NCBI RefSeq assembly: GCF_000165395.2
Contig: NC_010575.1
Location: 2,155,001 to 2,219,000, forward strand
Direction: 5' to 3'
Length of the DNA stretch: 64,000 nucleotides
Source of the DNA: Babesia bovis T2Bo
Lineage: Eukaryota > Apicomplexa > Aconoidasida > Piroplasmida > Babesiidae
Position 1 is the first letter of the stretch. Every line of letters begins with the position of its first letter. The notes under the pieces were generated by a model, which was not told the origin of the DNA, ran no database searches, and saw only the letters and a list, made by a program, of their open reading frames with translations. A program made the translations under genes and the position numbers. Below are positions 25,352 through 37,453 of the stretch, one piece after another.

Positions 25352-26022
25352 ATGTCGCAAGATGACAAGGATTCTTGTAAAGTATTCAATAGTGAAAGTA
25401 ATGAGGAACCAGAAGATATAAGAAACAATAAAAGAAAAAATCAAAAAAGATCGAGTACTACCAATCGCATTACCAAAGAAGGTTATATACACCTAATAGA
25501 AGATAGCCTGAACACATTTAAATTGGCACCTTCACCAATACCGAACAAAGTAGCGGTCCATTTTAGAAAACATATAGGAAAAATAAATCAGCAGTGTTCA
25601 TATTGTGGCGCAGCCAAGGATGAATATGTTGTACCAGAAGTTAAGTTCAATTTAATAGGCAAGACTGCAGCACTACTAGGATATAAGGTATGTTCTACTG
25701 TAGATGATCATGTGAAATGAAACATGTGCCTGCATATTGCTCTATAGTAAAACACTAACTTAATATATAGGTAGCATGTAAAACATGTGAAATGATATCG
25801 GATTTACGTCATCTTAATAATTCCATGGCAAAGGATATAGTCCACTCTAGTGAAAATATGAAGAGCATTTCTCAACACTTCCAAAAGGTCAATGAGTTGC
25901 AACATGGTCATGAAACTGCTTTGCGTAATGCAATATCTGTAGCAAACAGTTTACAAAATATATATGCAGAAATACCGTGGGTATATACATTCCAATCACA
26001 AAATGAGGAAGAGATTGGCTAA
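25352..26022 (+). CDS. Small zinc-finger-like protein, unknown function
   Basis: Exons 25352-25687 and 25771-26022 give 195 residues. The N-terminus is charged and lysine-rich (NNKRKNQKRSS), compatible with a nuclear localisation signal. A CSYC pair (exon 1) and a CKTC pair (exon 2) about 35 residues apart bracket the splice and would form one Cys4 zinc site. The C-terminal third is helical. I do not recognise the family. Its frame ends at 26022, with the next ATG 70 bp on in the same direction; I tested joining the two by splicing and found no phase that works. Confidence 0.65.
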
Positions 26023-26092
26023 CGCAGTGCATAGGAGCATAAAGCGGGGTACTGAATCAAGCTATGGACGATTTACCGGTACAGAATTTTAC

Positions 26093-27262
26093 ATGGCTGC
26101 ATCATCACCATCTGTTGATAATGATACGCCATGTTTAGGTGTTGCTCGTATGGGTCGAAAAAAGAAGATGACGACGCATGTTCCGGTATCAAGCATAGTT
26201 CTAGCACACAATAACAGAATAAATGCAGTATCAATGGCTATTAACATGCAAAAGATATTGAAAAACAAAAAAATATCTCCACAGGCAAAGGAATATTGGA
26301 GACATTGGATACTGAAAGAAGTGCCTAACCTGAACGGTGCTATGATGTCACAACTAATATGTTCACTAGTCGATTTGCGAATGGTATACCCCGATATCAT
26401 AAGAGTATGTATCCTCAAACTCGAGGATATATTGGCTAGCAATAACACAACAGATATTCTGGAGGCTGCAGTTAGCATACTTACCGTGCCACGTATACAC
26501 TCGATTATCTCGCTCCAAGATATCAAAAGGTGCGTATATGTCGTCATATCCCAAGTGCATGAAGCAACTGGTGAAATTTTGTTAAGGCTCACACAGGCAT
26601 ACACATCGATGCTATTACATGATCTAGTCACAGTTCATGAATTGGGTAGCCTCATACAGAGAACAATAACACACCCGGACGCTGTAAGAGTCATTAAGTC
26701 AAATATCAACCCTATGGTGGAGTTACTAAAGGCTAGTACTACATACATCGAGTATATAGGAGATGGACCTGGCCATGTAGGTGATATAACGGCTTTTATA
26801 AGGCACAATATACTGCCCGTACTGTTCGAGGATGTCTACGAATTAACAGCTGAACAAGTCACGGATGCTGTTGTATTTCTGGATAAAGCAAATGTAGTTG
26901 TGGACCGGAACACACTGGTATTATGTTCCCAAAGGTTCGTCAGAGATGCTCCGCAGTTTGCAATCACAGCGATGCTACAGTTCCATAATGCCATGATCAA
27001 TATGGGATACATTGACCCCAAAGCAATATTAACACTCATCACAACATTACCCAGGAGAACACAGTCCCTAGATAGTGTTGAACATATTCTAGCACTCATT
27101 AGGATAGTGCAAACCGCTAATCTACAAAGCGAGTATATGAATGAATTCATATTGGAGCAACTCATGCAAATAGGTTACAAAGTTGGAAAGAAGCATAAAA
27201 TTGCTTTCGAAAACATGAAAAATAACTTTGTAAAAGATTGCATTAATTTATTAGACTTATAA
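26093..27262 (+). CDS. Helical-repeat protein, unknown function
   Basis: 390 residues from the ATG at 26093 (MAASSPSV); the frame is open back to 25964, overlapping the previous gene, so the start is not certain. A basic patch (MGRKKKM) precedes a long all-helical region with repeating ~35-residue Leu/Ile/Val-rich units, such as LICSLVDLRMVYPDII and ITAMLQFHNAMINMGY. This is the texture of heptatricopeptide-type organellar RNA-binding proteins, but no RAP domain is present. The stop lies 18 bp from the convergent RMC1 stop. Confidence 0.65.
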   Translation: MAASSPSVDNDTPCLGVARMGRKKKMTTHVPVSSIVLAHNNRINAVSMAINMQKILKNKKISPQAKEYWRHWILKEVPNLNGAMMSQLICSLVDLRMVYPDIIRVCILKLEDILASNNTTDILEAAVSILTVPRIHSIISLQDIKRCVYVVISQVHEATGEILLRLTQAYTSMLLHDLVTVHELGSLIQRTITHPDAVRVIKSNINPMVELLKASTTYIEYIGDGPGHVGDITAFIRHNILPVLFEDVYELTAEQVTDAVVFLDKANVVVDRNTLVLCSQRFVRDAPQFAITAMLQFHNAMINMGYIDPKAILTLITTLPRRTQSLDSVEHILALIRIVQTANLQSEYMNEFILEQLMQIGYKVGKKHKIAFENMKNNFVKDCINLLDL

Positions 27263-27280
27263 AAAAATAACTACATTATG

Positions 27281-29656
27281 TTATAAGTTGGGTAACCACA
27301 TCTCGCAACCCTGAAGGTTAGGACCTGATGTAGGACCGCAGTCCTCAACCCAGCGTCGAACGAATGATATGATACTCGGCCATGAATGAAGCTTACGTGT
27401 CTGAGCATCCACATCAATAGCAGCCTCGTATAAAATGCGATAAAGCGGAAACGATAATAGACGGTAAGTACGAATGCAAACAAGAGCACCGTAGTAGTCA
27501 CGATCAAGCATGAAAATAGAGATACATAAATCATAAGCCTTCAGACGAACACACATGTCGAGACACTGCTGACGAACTACACGATCCCGCAAAACAGCAT
27601 ATAAAAATAACATACGATAACAAAGAAATATGGAATCGTGAATGACCCTACATCGAATCAAATGTAAAGCAACATCCAAGCAGTTGTACAAAATGCACAT
27701 GTCAAACAGCAGTACTTGCAGCATGTGAGTAGGTTGAAGGTGGAATGATATCAATGCCCGAAAATATGAAAGTAAAACGGATATGATATAGGGTCGATCC
27801 TGTACTGAACTGTCATACAAAGCGGGAATGTCACCATCAGGCGATGACAAATACTCACGGACCTCACCAGATAAAACATTGTTACCACCTGATGCGATTT
27901 TACTCTTCAGAATCACGTTGTCTATACTCGGAGGCTCCAAAACAATGCTATCACGCAGACGAACTATTCCGTCAAAATCAAAATTGTAATGATGACATAG
28001 CAGAGCCATTGTAAAATCAAATATATTTGCATTTGGTGATACATTCCACTCATGGCATATATAGGGATATAAAACTGAATTGCCAAATCGGTACTCCGTA
28101 AGAATAGAACGATCCCCAATGTGCTCCTCAACAAGGTTAAATGGTATAGATACGTTGTTGGCAGTACGCGTACCCAGTTGATTTATCCTGAAATGTATGA
28201 ATAGATACATTGGTAACCAACTCTATCAACGATTTTGCATAGTGAGATACAATAGATTTAAACAGTAATTGTAAACGGTCACTCCGATAGCTGTATACAG
28301 TGTTAATACATATCAATCTACAAACCGGCTGGACATGGCACTGTTTACTATCTCTATAACACGCTGAATAGATCCTTGACGACGCTGGTAAAAATCAGCA
28401 ATCAAAGCCTCACTGTGGGACTGTAATAAAACAAGCATCAACATATTGTGGTCCAGAGTAAGATTGTACACAAATCCGCCATAGGAGTCAACAACAACGT
28501 TAGGTATAAAAACTGAAAGAAATGACATATCTAGATCATGAAATACCTTGTACATCACTAGATATAGATGACATGCAAGGCTTGCGCTGAGGAACACGAG
28601 CTAATAAAGCACGATCCTTCATTGCAATGTCAAATATGTACGTCTCATTGCCACCAGTTAAAGCGAATATTAAATTGTCAAATACAGCTATATCCAGCCA
28701 ACCTATAAACATTGTATGAGTTATACCAAACATACCCTGACACTTGAGCTCAAGGACAATGTCGACGGCCTTGCTGTCTGTAAGAGAACGAAGTGATACC
28801 ATCCCATTGATGAAGTCCTTATATACACAATATGTACTGCCATATATTGTAACAACAGTAATTGCAGAACGCTGCAACTTGTGGCCATCACGAACACTCA
28901 ATTCAACATCAGTTACAGGGCGAACCTCCTATGCAAGAATATATAGATACAATATAGGCATACCTTGCTAATAATGCGATATGGTTGCAAAACATTGTTG
29001 CTCTTTAACACAACGAGATAAGTACCCCCAAGGTCATTCCAAACGTGGCTACAACTGATGCGCTTACTACAAAGACGACGTAAGGTATAACCACGAAAAG
29101 TGAACTGTTATAAAAATTAGAACAACGTATACCGACTTACACTATATATGTCAATGCACGTAGTGCAAGCAACAACGAATTCAGCACTGCTCTTGCTACA
29201 TTGAGACCAAAATACATTCAATACTATAGTTTCCTCATATGAAGAGCTGTCGACGATAATGTCGGAAGAAGCAGGATTAGTGGTATCAATAATACCCTAT
29301 AACAATTAAAATTGAACAAAAGAAACCAACTATAGCCAAGGGATTATTATGCCAAAAAAGGATATATTGACCATCCGAAGAAAAAAGAATAGATTCACAT
29401 AAAGGCTTAGAAAACCTGTGTTAAGGATATAGATACTCAGAGATTATATACCTTATGCTGTCAAAAATATTACTACTACGGCAGCTGTCGATCACTCGAA
29501 GACTCTTGTCATAGACACTCTGGTAAATGACCAGACCGTTAGCACCGTCAACAAATACTCCCTGATCGTGGTCATTCTGAACGCAATAAAACAGTTAGTA
29601 GTCTTTATACATACCTGCCAGCTGTAGAGTTCCTTGAACAACACGACCTCAGCCAT
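27281..29656 (-). CDS. RMC1: RMC1 (Mic1-domain) subunit of the Mon1-Ccz1 complex
   Basis: Nine exons (29656-29615, 29576-29452, 29415-29331, 29296-29141, 29104-28964, 28928-28547, 28512-28326, 28290-28222, 28187-27281) give 697 residues. RMC1 is the third subunit of the Mon1-Ccz1 exchange factor that activates Rab7 on late endosomes. The first seven exons read as a beta-propeller: LCESILFSSDGQYILF, VFWSQCSKSSAEFVVACTT, AVFDNLIFALTGGNETYIFD and VFIPNVVVDSYGGFVYNL align in order with human RMC1. The last exon is the helical Mic1 domain (VLLSYFRALISFHLQPTHML, YGALVCIRTYRL). The assignment rests on remembered family features, not a search. A role in vacuolar or secretory-organelle traffic is inferred. 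Confidence 0.78.
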
Positions 29657-30052
29657 CACTGGCTATTGCAAGTACACAGCATACCCAAAATGATATAAAA
29701 CCATGAATAACAACAACATCCTATCATACATGGGTATGCTGTTCAGAATTAAGTTTATAAAACCACATGTGGTGGGAAAAGAATATATAAATGTAATAGG
29801 GTGTAACGCGAGAGCCTAGTGTCAACAGGTAATATGGACGAATGACTCCACACATTACGTTGATAATCCATCTAATAGATATATACATCACTATAATAAC
29901 AGAAAGGGTCATCTAGCTCGGGGAATATTGCCCATATTGTACAGGGATGTACTGATACAAAACAACACATCAGAATGGGCATATATAATCATAAAAGAAA
30001 TGATCTTTTATAACATACCTTACAAAAAGCGGAATACGCTATAGATTATAAC
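29657..30052. promoter_or_regulatory. Divergent intergenic region, RMC1 / RAP protein
   Basis: 396 bp between divergent ATGs, presumably both promoters. AT-rich. The only open frames are short, hydrophobic and without splice support. No RNA gene seen. Confidence 0.45.
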
Positions 30053-33000
30053 ATGTACCAACCACGTAAGAATGCCGTTGCAGCGGCAAGAAAGGGATAC
30101 GTATCTATTTGGTATAGACAACATGCCTTCAGGATTATTAGAATCCCGAAAAGGCAACCTGAAAGTATACGATATCGCGCAATACATGAGGTAGTCATAT
30201 TGAATTATATTAACACTAATACAGAGCCTTATAGCACCGGAAGAACTATGTAAAGCTAGCAGAAATGATATCATGTCAGTATACAAGGCGTTGGAGCACG
30301 AAAACGTACAAAATGCGCTATCAAGGGATTATATCCAAGCACTACTTGAAAGAACAGTGGCAATCAAAAGAGCGTTGCTACCTGAAGACTACGCCAGAAT
30401 ATACCAGAGACTAACAAAAATGGCAAATGTATCGTCAGGCTTCACAAGTGATTTGAATGAAGGAATAAGACTAATCAGTACTACGTTCAATACGAAGCAA
30501 ATTGCCATGTTGATAAAAGCATTTGCAGAGCTATCTACACGGTCACTCGGAACAATCAACGACCTCCTGAAGACATTCAATAGAGTTAGTCAATGTCTAT
30601 GATATATAACAATATCCAGTATATAAATGACGCTGAACCGTGGCAACTACGTGATATAGCTGCTGCACTCGCTACTTTAAGGTTAGGGAAACATAATAAC
30701 TATAACATTTCCCCAGGGTGCCAACCAAGGACCAAGTAGAAAGATTTTACAATCAAACTGTGGCCCATATAACAAAACATCTGAAGTATATGACAGCAGA
30801 TGATATAGGATTAATGTTAAACGCTTTCACCAGGCAAAAACACAACTGTGAAGAAATACTTCATTACGTTGATGCACACGCCAAAAGGTTACTGTCCGAG
30901 TGCTCATTCCGAACAACAGCACTCGTAGCAAATGCTTTTGCAAAATCGGAACGACATTCCAGAGTATTGATAGAAACTATATCAAACCGGTTAAAGCAAG
31001 AAGTAGAGAAATATACGCTTAACAAGAGGAATACAACAGGGAGCATAGATGTGATAGGCACGGCTTTAACTGAAGGGCAAAGTGGCTCAGAACTTGAAAG
31101 TAATGTACAAATCCAAGCAATTAGTACATCTCGTCAAGAAAAGCAGTTTAATATCATAGACGTGGCAATGATCTTTAACGCTTTCGCCAAAATGGAAGAG
31201 CATCCTTTGGAATTGCTCAATGCATACATACCGTGGCTAATGGATCATATACAGTCCGAAACACCAACCCTGTCACTCGTGTTGCTTTGCCACGCCTACT
31301 CGCGTTCGGGAGTAGTGAACAAGGATCTATATATTAAAATGGCGCACGTGCTAATACAAAGGGTCAATGCATTAAACTGCCAACAACTGGGGATCGTTGC
31401 GTTGGCATATGCAAAAACGAAGCAAAGCATACCGATCCTTTTCTTCAGAATAGCAGATGAAGTTATATACAGAGGGACTGTAGCACTAAAGTTCAAAAGA
31501 TACCATTTTGACTTCCAATCACTGGAACAACTCTCACAAGCATTCACCAGAGTGGGATTCCAGGACCAAAGGGTATATATCGTACTGACCACACTACTCA
31601 AAAGGAGGCTAAAAACAGCTGGAACAGATGAAATTGATGGCGATTTAATAGCATCCACCTTGACGTCCATGGCACCACATCATGTAGAGGCTTTCAAGAC
31701 ATTTATCACCGATGCTATAATGCGCACTAAAGATACCACTGCATACAGCACAGGTGCTATTTGCAGGGTGCTATCGGCATTTGGTAAATTGAAAATTGCA
31801 CATAAATCTATCACGGAAGCTATGTTGAATCAAGCAAAAGACAGAGTCAACGAATTCCAGATACCAGTGCTCATCAATACTCTAAAGGCATTAGCTAAAC
31901 TCAACAAGTATAACCTGAACCTAATTAAAGAGTCGTTAAAAAGATGTTCAATGCATCTAGTACATCTGTCAACAATAGATATCGCAAATCTCCTATCAGC
32001 CCTAAGTGGTAAGTCAGCCCAAACAAATAAGCGATACTTTGCGCAGACTTTGGGTATCGCAACGTACCTTTCTTACAGAAATTAATTCTATGTATTAAAC
32101 ATAGAATCGAAGATTTTGATAGAAGTCAACTGCACATAGTTTTCTCAAGACTGGCCCTTCTACGGACATCTGATCCAGATGTATACCGACAAATCATACC
32201 AAGATTATTTGGCTACCAGCATGATTTTACCGAATTACAAATAGCAGATATTGCAATAGGATATATATACATGTTGGTACATTTCGACTACCTACAAAGA
32301 GATGTACACCTAAGGAAAATGGCGCAAGAATTAACTGAGAGAAGGCAACATGTTATGAGCAGCGTCTGTGTCAATGAAGTCAACGAAAATACACATGAAT
32401 ATACGAGTGAAGATATACATGGTGCTATATCAAAAAATAAAAACACTGGAGATGACATGGAAGCAAAATCCAAGCTCGGGCATTACTGTAACGCAAAATA
32501 TACAATGCCTACTCCAGCTACAAATGTTGCGCAATATGGATTTAGAGACAGCATACTTGATGGCGTGCTATCACATCTGGGAACCAAACTTGATGTGGCC
32601 ACAATATTCAAGATACAGACGGTCCATTTGTATCTGCAGTATATAGTAAGCCTGTTTTATTGGGAACAATATGCACAGAGACCTGATATATACTCACAGT
32701 TGTCGGCTAAGTCACTGGAAATACTGCACAGGTGTTCCGCAGTAAGGTTTGCATTAGCGGAATATATGCTCACCTCCTCAGGAGTGCACAGGGAAGTGTC
32801 ACATCTACTAAATATAGTTAGTCAAAGAAGCATCATGTTATATTAAATTTCAGCTGGGAGTATGCCATAACAACGAAGTGCAGTTTGGACCATATCTAAT
32901 TGATATTGTAGCGGAAACGACACAGGCACGCAAAATAGCGATAGAGTATGACGGTCCAACACACTTTTACGCAGAAACAACTATGAGAACTGCAAAGTCA

Positions 33001-33137
33001 ATACTCAAACACGAGGTAAAATGATATTACTATATATCAACCAAATCTAGATACTGGAAAACACAGGGTGGCAGGTGCTTCACATACCATATCAAGAGTG
33101 GTTACAATTGCGTATGTTGCATAAAGGTGTTATATAA
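30053..33137 (+). CDS. RAP-domain helical-repeat protein, probably mitochondrial
   Basis: Seven exons (30053-30190, 30225-30584, 30620-30681, 30717-32008, 32047-32816, 32854-33015, 33051-33137) give 956 residues. The N-terminus is basic and amphipathic (MYQPRKNAVAAARKGYVSIW), fitting mitochondrial import. The middle is a row of helical repeats with recurring A-F-A-K signatures (ALVANAFAKSERHS, AMIFNAFAKMEEHP, LGIVALAYAKTKQS, VLLCHAYSRSG). The C-terminus is a RAP domain: IAIEYDGPTHFY, then TGWQVLHIPYQEWLQLR across the last splice. RAP proteins in Apicomplexa bind the fragmented mitochondrial rRNA and help the mitoribosome. Two introns use GTTAGT-type donors instead of GTAAGT. Confidence 0.9.
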
Positions 33138-33201
33138 ATACACAGTATCAACAAAACAGAAGATTATATACCTGGATCAATTGAGGTAACCATCTACTGT
33201 T

Positions 33202-33629
33202 ATGTATATAAACCGCAGAAAACAATTCCAAAACACACCGTTATTAGCGCCGAATGTCATACAGAAGCATGTAAACAACATTCAAACAAGGACATTTTCC
33301 ACCTGTAAGTGCAGTGAATGCTGAATAACATGCAATAGCGCTAAAAAGGAAGAGACAACATCTGCTAAAAGTAAATGAAGAGATCCTGAAAGAATATATT
33401 GAAGCAATACAACGTGGAGAAAGTAGCGATAAGCCTGTAGAAAACAACACGCAGTCAGAAACTGACATTATAGCAGATGAATTGTGCACATTGCTTATGG
33501 AAGGCACAAGTAAGTTACAACAGATACATGTTAAAACACATAGGTAATATAATAGACATCGATGAAGAAAGTAAATCAAGTGACAAAACTATGAACGATG
33601 CAGAAAAACAAGCTAACGATACACACTAG
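33202..33629 (+). CDS. Small protein, putative mitochondrial, unknown function
   Basis: Exons 33202-33304, 33339-33509 and 33544-33629 give 119 residues. The N-terminus is Arg/Asn/Thr-rich (IQTRTFSTS), like a mitochondrial presequence. A basic helix (LKRKRQHLLKVNEEILKEYI) follows, then an acidic, Ser/Asn/Asp-rich tail. No domain recognised; a mitoribosomal or respiratory-complex accessory subunit is one possibility. Too small to be seen as a single open frame, so confidence rests on three consistent splice phases. Confidence 0.55.
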
Positions 33630-33895
33630 AGCTATATAGCTAAACCAACAAACGTAGTTCATACACCAGATGTGCGCATCACCAATAAGTATCCAATTGC
33701 CCACGCATTAAGATATCTAAAAACATTTTAAATATTATACTGGAAATTTCTAAATTAGCACTGTTGTAAAGAAGGATTGTCGGTCGGTCAATCATAGGAG
33801 TATCGTGTGGACCAAGAATCGCAGATCACTGCGAGTGCTCTTATTACCCTACACGGAGGATTCAATTCAAATTAACAAAATAATATCGCTACAAA

Positions 33896-34315
33896 ATGGG
33901 TTTCGATTGGTCAAAAAGACCATACACCGCGCCCTTTCTCAGGGATATGATATATAACCCTGAACACACTATGCCTGGACAAGGGGATCAAGAACACGCA
34001 CATAAAGGTGAACCTATAGGCCAGTACAAATTCGTCAAACATATACCATTCGCCAACAGGGTTTCTCAACTGCCCATCAAAGAGTCTCAAGCTGGGCATT
34101 TTGGAGGCAACGGAGGATGCAGCAGTACTCTTAACATGCAATCTCTTGTACCAAGCTCAGCATTTGGAAATTTGTGCTCTACACAAATACGAGGATCTGA
34201 TATATTTTTCTTACCTAAACCATCACAACTACTATGCTTCGCATTGCCTGTATTTGTGCTAATGCCAAACCTTACGGTATTTGCAAGACACTGGTTTTTC
34301 TACGCCCCCAAGTAA
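33896..34315 (+). CDS. Small single-membrane-span protein, unknown function
   Basis: 139 residues, one exon, ATG at 33896 in a clean AAAATGG context. The N-terminal 90 residues are polar with many Gly, His and Pro. Near the C-terminus a hydrophobic run (LLCFALPVFVLMPNLTVF) is followed by RHWFFYAPK. Its size and layout fit an accessory subunit of a mitochondrial inner-membrane complex, but no family was recognised. About 290 bp of AT-rich DNA without features follow before the next gene. Confidence 0.6.
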   Translation: MGFDWSKRPYTAPFLRDMIYNPEHTMPGQGDQEHAHKGEPIGQYKFVKHIPFANRVSQLPIKESQAGHFGGNGGCSSTLNMQSLVPSSAFGNLCSTQIRGSDIFFLPKPSQLLCFALPVFVLMPNLTVFARHWFFYAPK

Positions 34316-34603
34316 ATATGAATATAAAGGGAGTATATAACTGACCATGGAATTTATCCCAAAAGGTATACAATTCAACGTCAGCGCACAAAAACCTTCA
34401 TGCATTAACCATGGACGCGTTACCTTAAGCTACTGTGTTTGCCATTTGCGCAAAACACATGACATATACTATAATAAAACTAGAATGATTATCACATGAC
34501 ATTTATATTCTGCCACTAGAAGGCGTAAATATGTCTACCGAATTTAGACACACCTTGCATTGCTCACACGAATAATAAATAGCATGAATATATAGATTAT
34601 ATA

Positions 34604-37439
34604 ATGGCACTGTGGGCATATGTAGATGTTAATGTAGCGATTAAAGAGTTCCAAAGCATATGGCTGAGAAAATCAGCATGGTACTTCTTACAATTCAAGC
34701 TGTACAAGCATGTACAGTCGAAGGTATGAATAAGCAATAATAAGCTCCATTCTGACTCAGATATACACTGCATTAGTGCTTAATGTTAATGAACACTCGA
34801 AAGATGGAATTAAAAGGGTGACCGATAATCTGGAGCCCTCAATTAAACACATGCCATTGGATGATGCTTACGTCACAAGACCCTTTTTCGTGAAGGATAA
34901 CTTACACAAAGTAGGTGTGAATGATACAAAACATTATATATACAGGTATATCCAAATGAAGTGGCTTGTTTTCGTGCAGAAATACCGGCATTGCCAGCAA
35001 TAATCAATAGGGCAGCCTGGTTCCTAGAAGTACAACTCATAGAATTGTTATTAGATGAAAGTACATTTGAAACAACCGGATCTCAACAAAGTAAAAATAA
35101 GGTATCTGTAACTGGACATCGTGTAATGGATTCGAAGATAATCAGAATCGCAAACATGGCAGCAGGTATGATAACAAAAAAACATACAACCAAGCACAGA
35201 TAAACACGAATATATACCATGTAATTTTGACGACGGCCATTACAACGCTGTGGCTCATATTATCATCGATAGCGCACTCTTGAAAATAGGAGTTAACAAA
35301 CCAATGGCACAAGAACTCTCAGAAAGGCCATGTAGTAGATATAAAGAATGGATGCATATAATTGGAAGCTCGAGATCTAATCAACTTAAAAGCTGGTTTA
35401 TCCAACCGAATATACAAGAAGAGTTATTCTATAATACACCGGAAACAACAGAATATGTCATGGTGTACAAAACTGCCGACTCACACCACAGAGATAAAAG
35501 GCGTGTAAATTTACAAACAACGATGGTCAATAGATTCATGCAGCAAGTTATCAATGATAACCATGGATGTGGTGAACTGTTTGGTATTTTTATAGAACCA
35601 AAGGGCAGGAAAAAATTTGTAACTAGGAATACACCACAGAAGGAAATCGCAATACATGATCATCATCTTATTTCGTTAGTACAACAAAGTCTTATGTACA
35701 TATCAGCAAAGATTATTGCCACTAATGCTGTTTCCATAGCAAGACGTGAACATACTTGTAACACGCATCATGAAGTCAATAGCAGCTTTGCTTTAGACAA
35801 AGTATGTGATGTAGCAATTCAACTCCAAGAAGTAACTTGTGTACAAGCCACCAATGAAGAATCGACTGATCATTGCAATATGTACAGCACTATAGATTCT
35901 ACTGAAGACAGAATAACAACATCGTCACAACAGTGTCCATTTATCGACCAGAGTATTTTTATAAGTAAGTGGTTAGAATTATGCACAACATCGTTTAGGT
36001 AACGCGACTATCACATTTGAAAACGGTCATGCACAGTCTGTTTATGATGAGGCATCTCTAGAGGTATCACAAGATCTTCTCCAACCTGTGGCCAATGATG
36101 CGTTTCATATCGATACATGTCAACGTCTAAATAGATTAATGGATAAACTGGGTATACATAAACGTGGTGATGATAAAGTAGCCATAAAAGTACAGCATGG
36201 AATCACTGTAATCTTCAATGAAATCAAATTGGATTCTACATCAATGGAACGTAAAATGAACCAGGTAATGTTACACAACAATGCTAATATAACCTGCAGC
36301 TCGTAGCTGGTATTTGTACCTGGTTATGCCTAGTATGGAATCATCTTAATGAGTCATATAAACAAGAAAAAGGTTCATTGGATCCAGTGATTAGAGCATA
36401 CTGTACTGCCCAACATATGTTTTTTACAAAAACAAGCCAACAATGGGTAAATGAAGCTGCAATGATAGTGTTGCTTAGGAAACTCAACTTCACGGATGAA
36501 CATCACTTGTAGGTTTATTGTTTCTAGTCAACATACGATTCCAGCTTTATCGCAAACTGTTTTCCGTTCGTTCGTCGAGTTCGTCAAGTACCAGCTTCTA
36601 GCAAGATACCACTACCGCAGTTGGAAGAATCTGATGTGCACTTAGTAGTGCTTGTCCACGGATACAATAGTGCGCCTATAACCATGGCCTTCATTAGAAA
36701 TGTCATATGCGCTTTCACTAAAGGAACAGATGTATTATTCTCAAGCTGCCTCATGGACTCAGACAGTATGTTATAACAATGATATACAACAGTTGCAGTA
36801 ATAATCGAAAAACAAGGACTGATGTTAGCAAAAGATGTAGACGCGCATATAAGACGACATATCGGAGTGCACAATTTAAAAAGACTCTCTTTTATTGGAC
36901 ACTCATTGGGAGGCGTGGTAGTTAGGGCAGCTCTACGGTATCTGCAACGCTATGAAGACGTATTCTACGCATTCATATCATATTGCTGTCCACATATTGG
37001 AGTGCCCATGTCGTTGTACAGGTTTGTTGGAACGGGTGGATACTTCTTGGCTTCATACATTAAATCACCATGCATAAGCCAGCTTTTGATGTCTGATTCT
37101 AATAAGCTGGAGGATTCTTATATATATCGCCTTTCGGGAGATGATTGTATCAACAAGTTTCACTACGTCAAACTGGTAGGAATAATACAAGATTACATAT
37201 CTCCTGCTACGTCGTGCCTTCTGGACACCTCACTTACAAACGTCAAGTGCACATCCGTCGAATTGTTATGCCAAAGGCTAACAAATAACTTACAAAGTGC
37301 TATTTTGGACAAATTAACCGTTGATTATAGCAAGGCTACCAAGTTCGTACGATGGAAGGCGCTTGGTGCCCACTTGCACATTATAAGTACGTCGTTACTA
37401 GCACGTTACTTCTTCTATATGACATTTGATATATTTTAA
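34604..37439 (+). CDS. FAM135-like alpha/beta hydrolase (DUF676 serine esterase)
   Basis: Eight exons (34604-34723, 34761-34910, 34946-35165, 35200-35964, 35999-36264, 36300-36508, 36545-36765, 36799-37439) give 863 residues with every phase matching. The C-terminal third is a lipase-like fold: HLVVLVHGYNS, then LKRLSFIGHSLGGVVVRAAL with the GHSLGG nucleophile elbow (Ser), then CCPHIGVPMSLY. The N-terminal region (EIPALPAI, AAWFLEVQLIELLL) sits where FAM135 proteins carry their conserved N-terminal domain. FAM135 proteins are poorly characterised putative lipases; the substrate is unknown. The stop is 14 bp before the DDI1 ATG. Confidence 0.8.
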
Positions 37440-37453
37440 ATATATTAGCGAAG

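Noticed and set aside
25964..26092. Possible fusion of the z-finger gene with the following helical-repeat gene
   Set aside because: No combination of GT donor and AG acceptor in 25979-26060 joins the two frames in phase without a stop.
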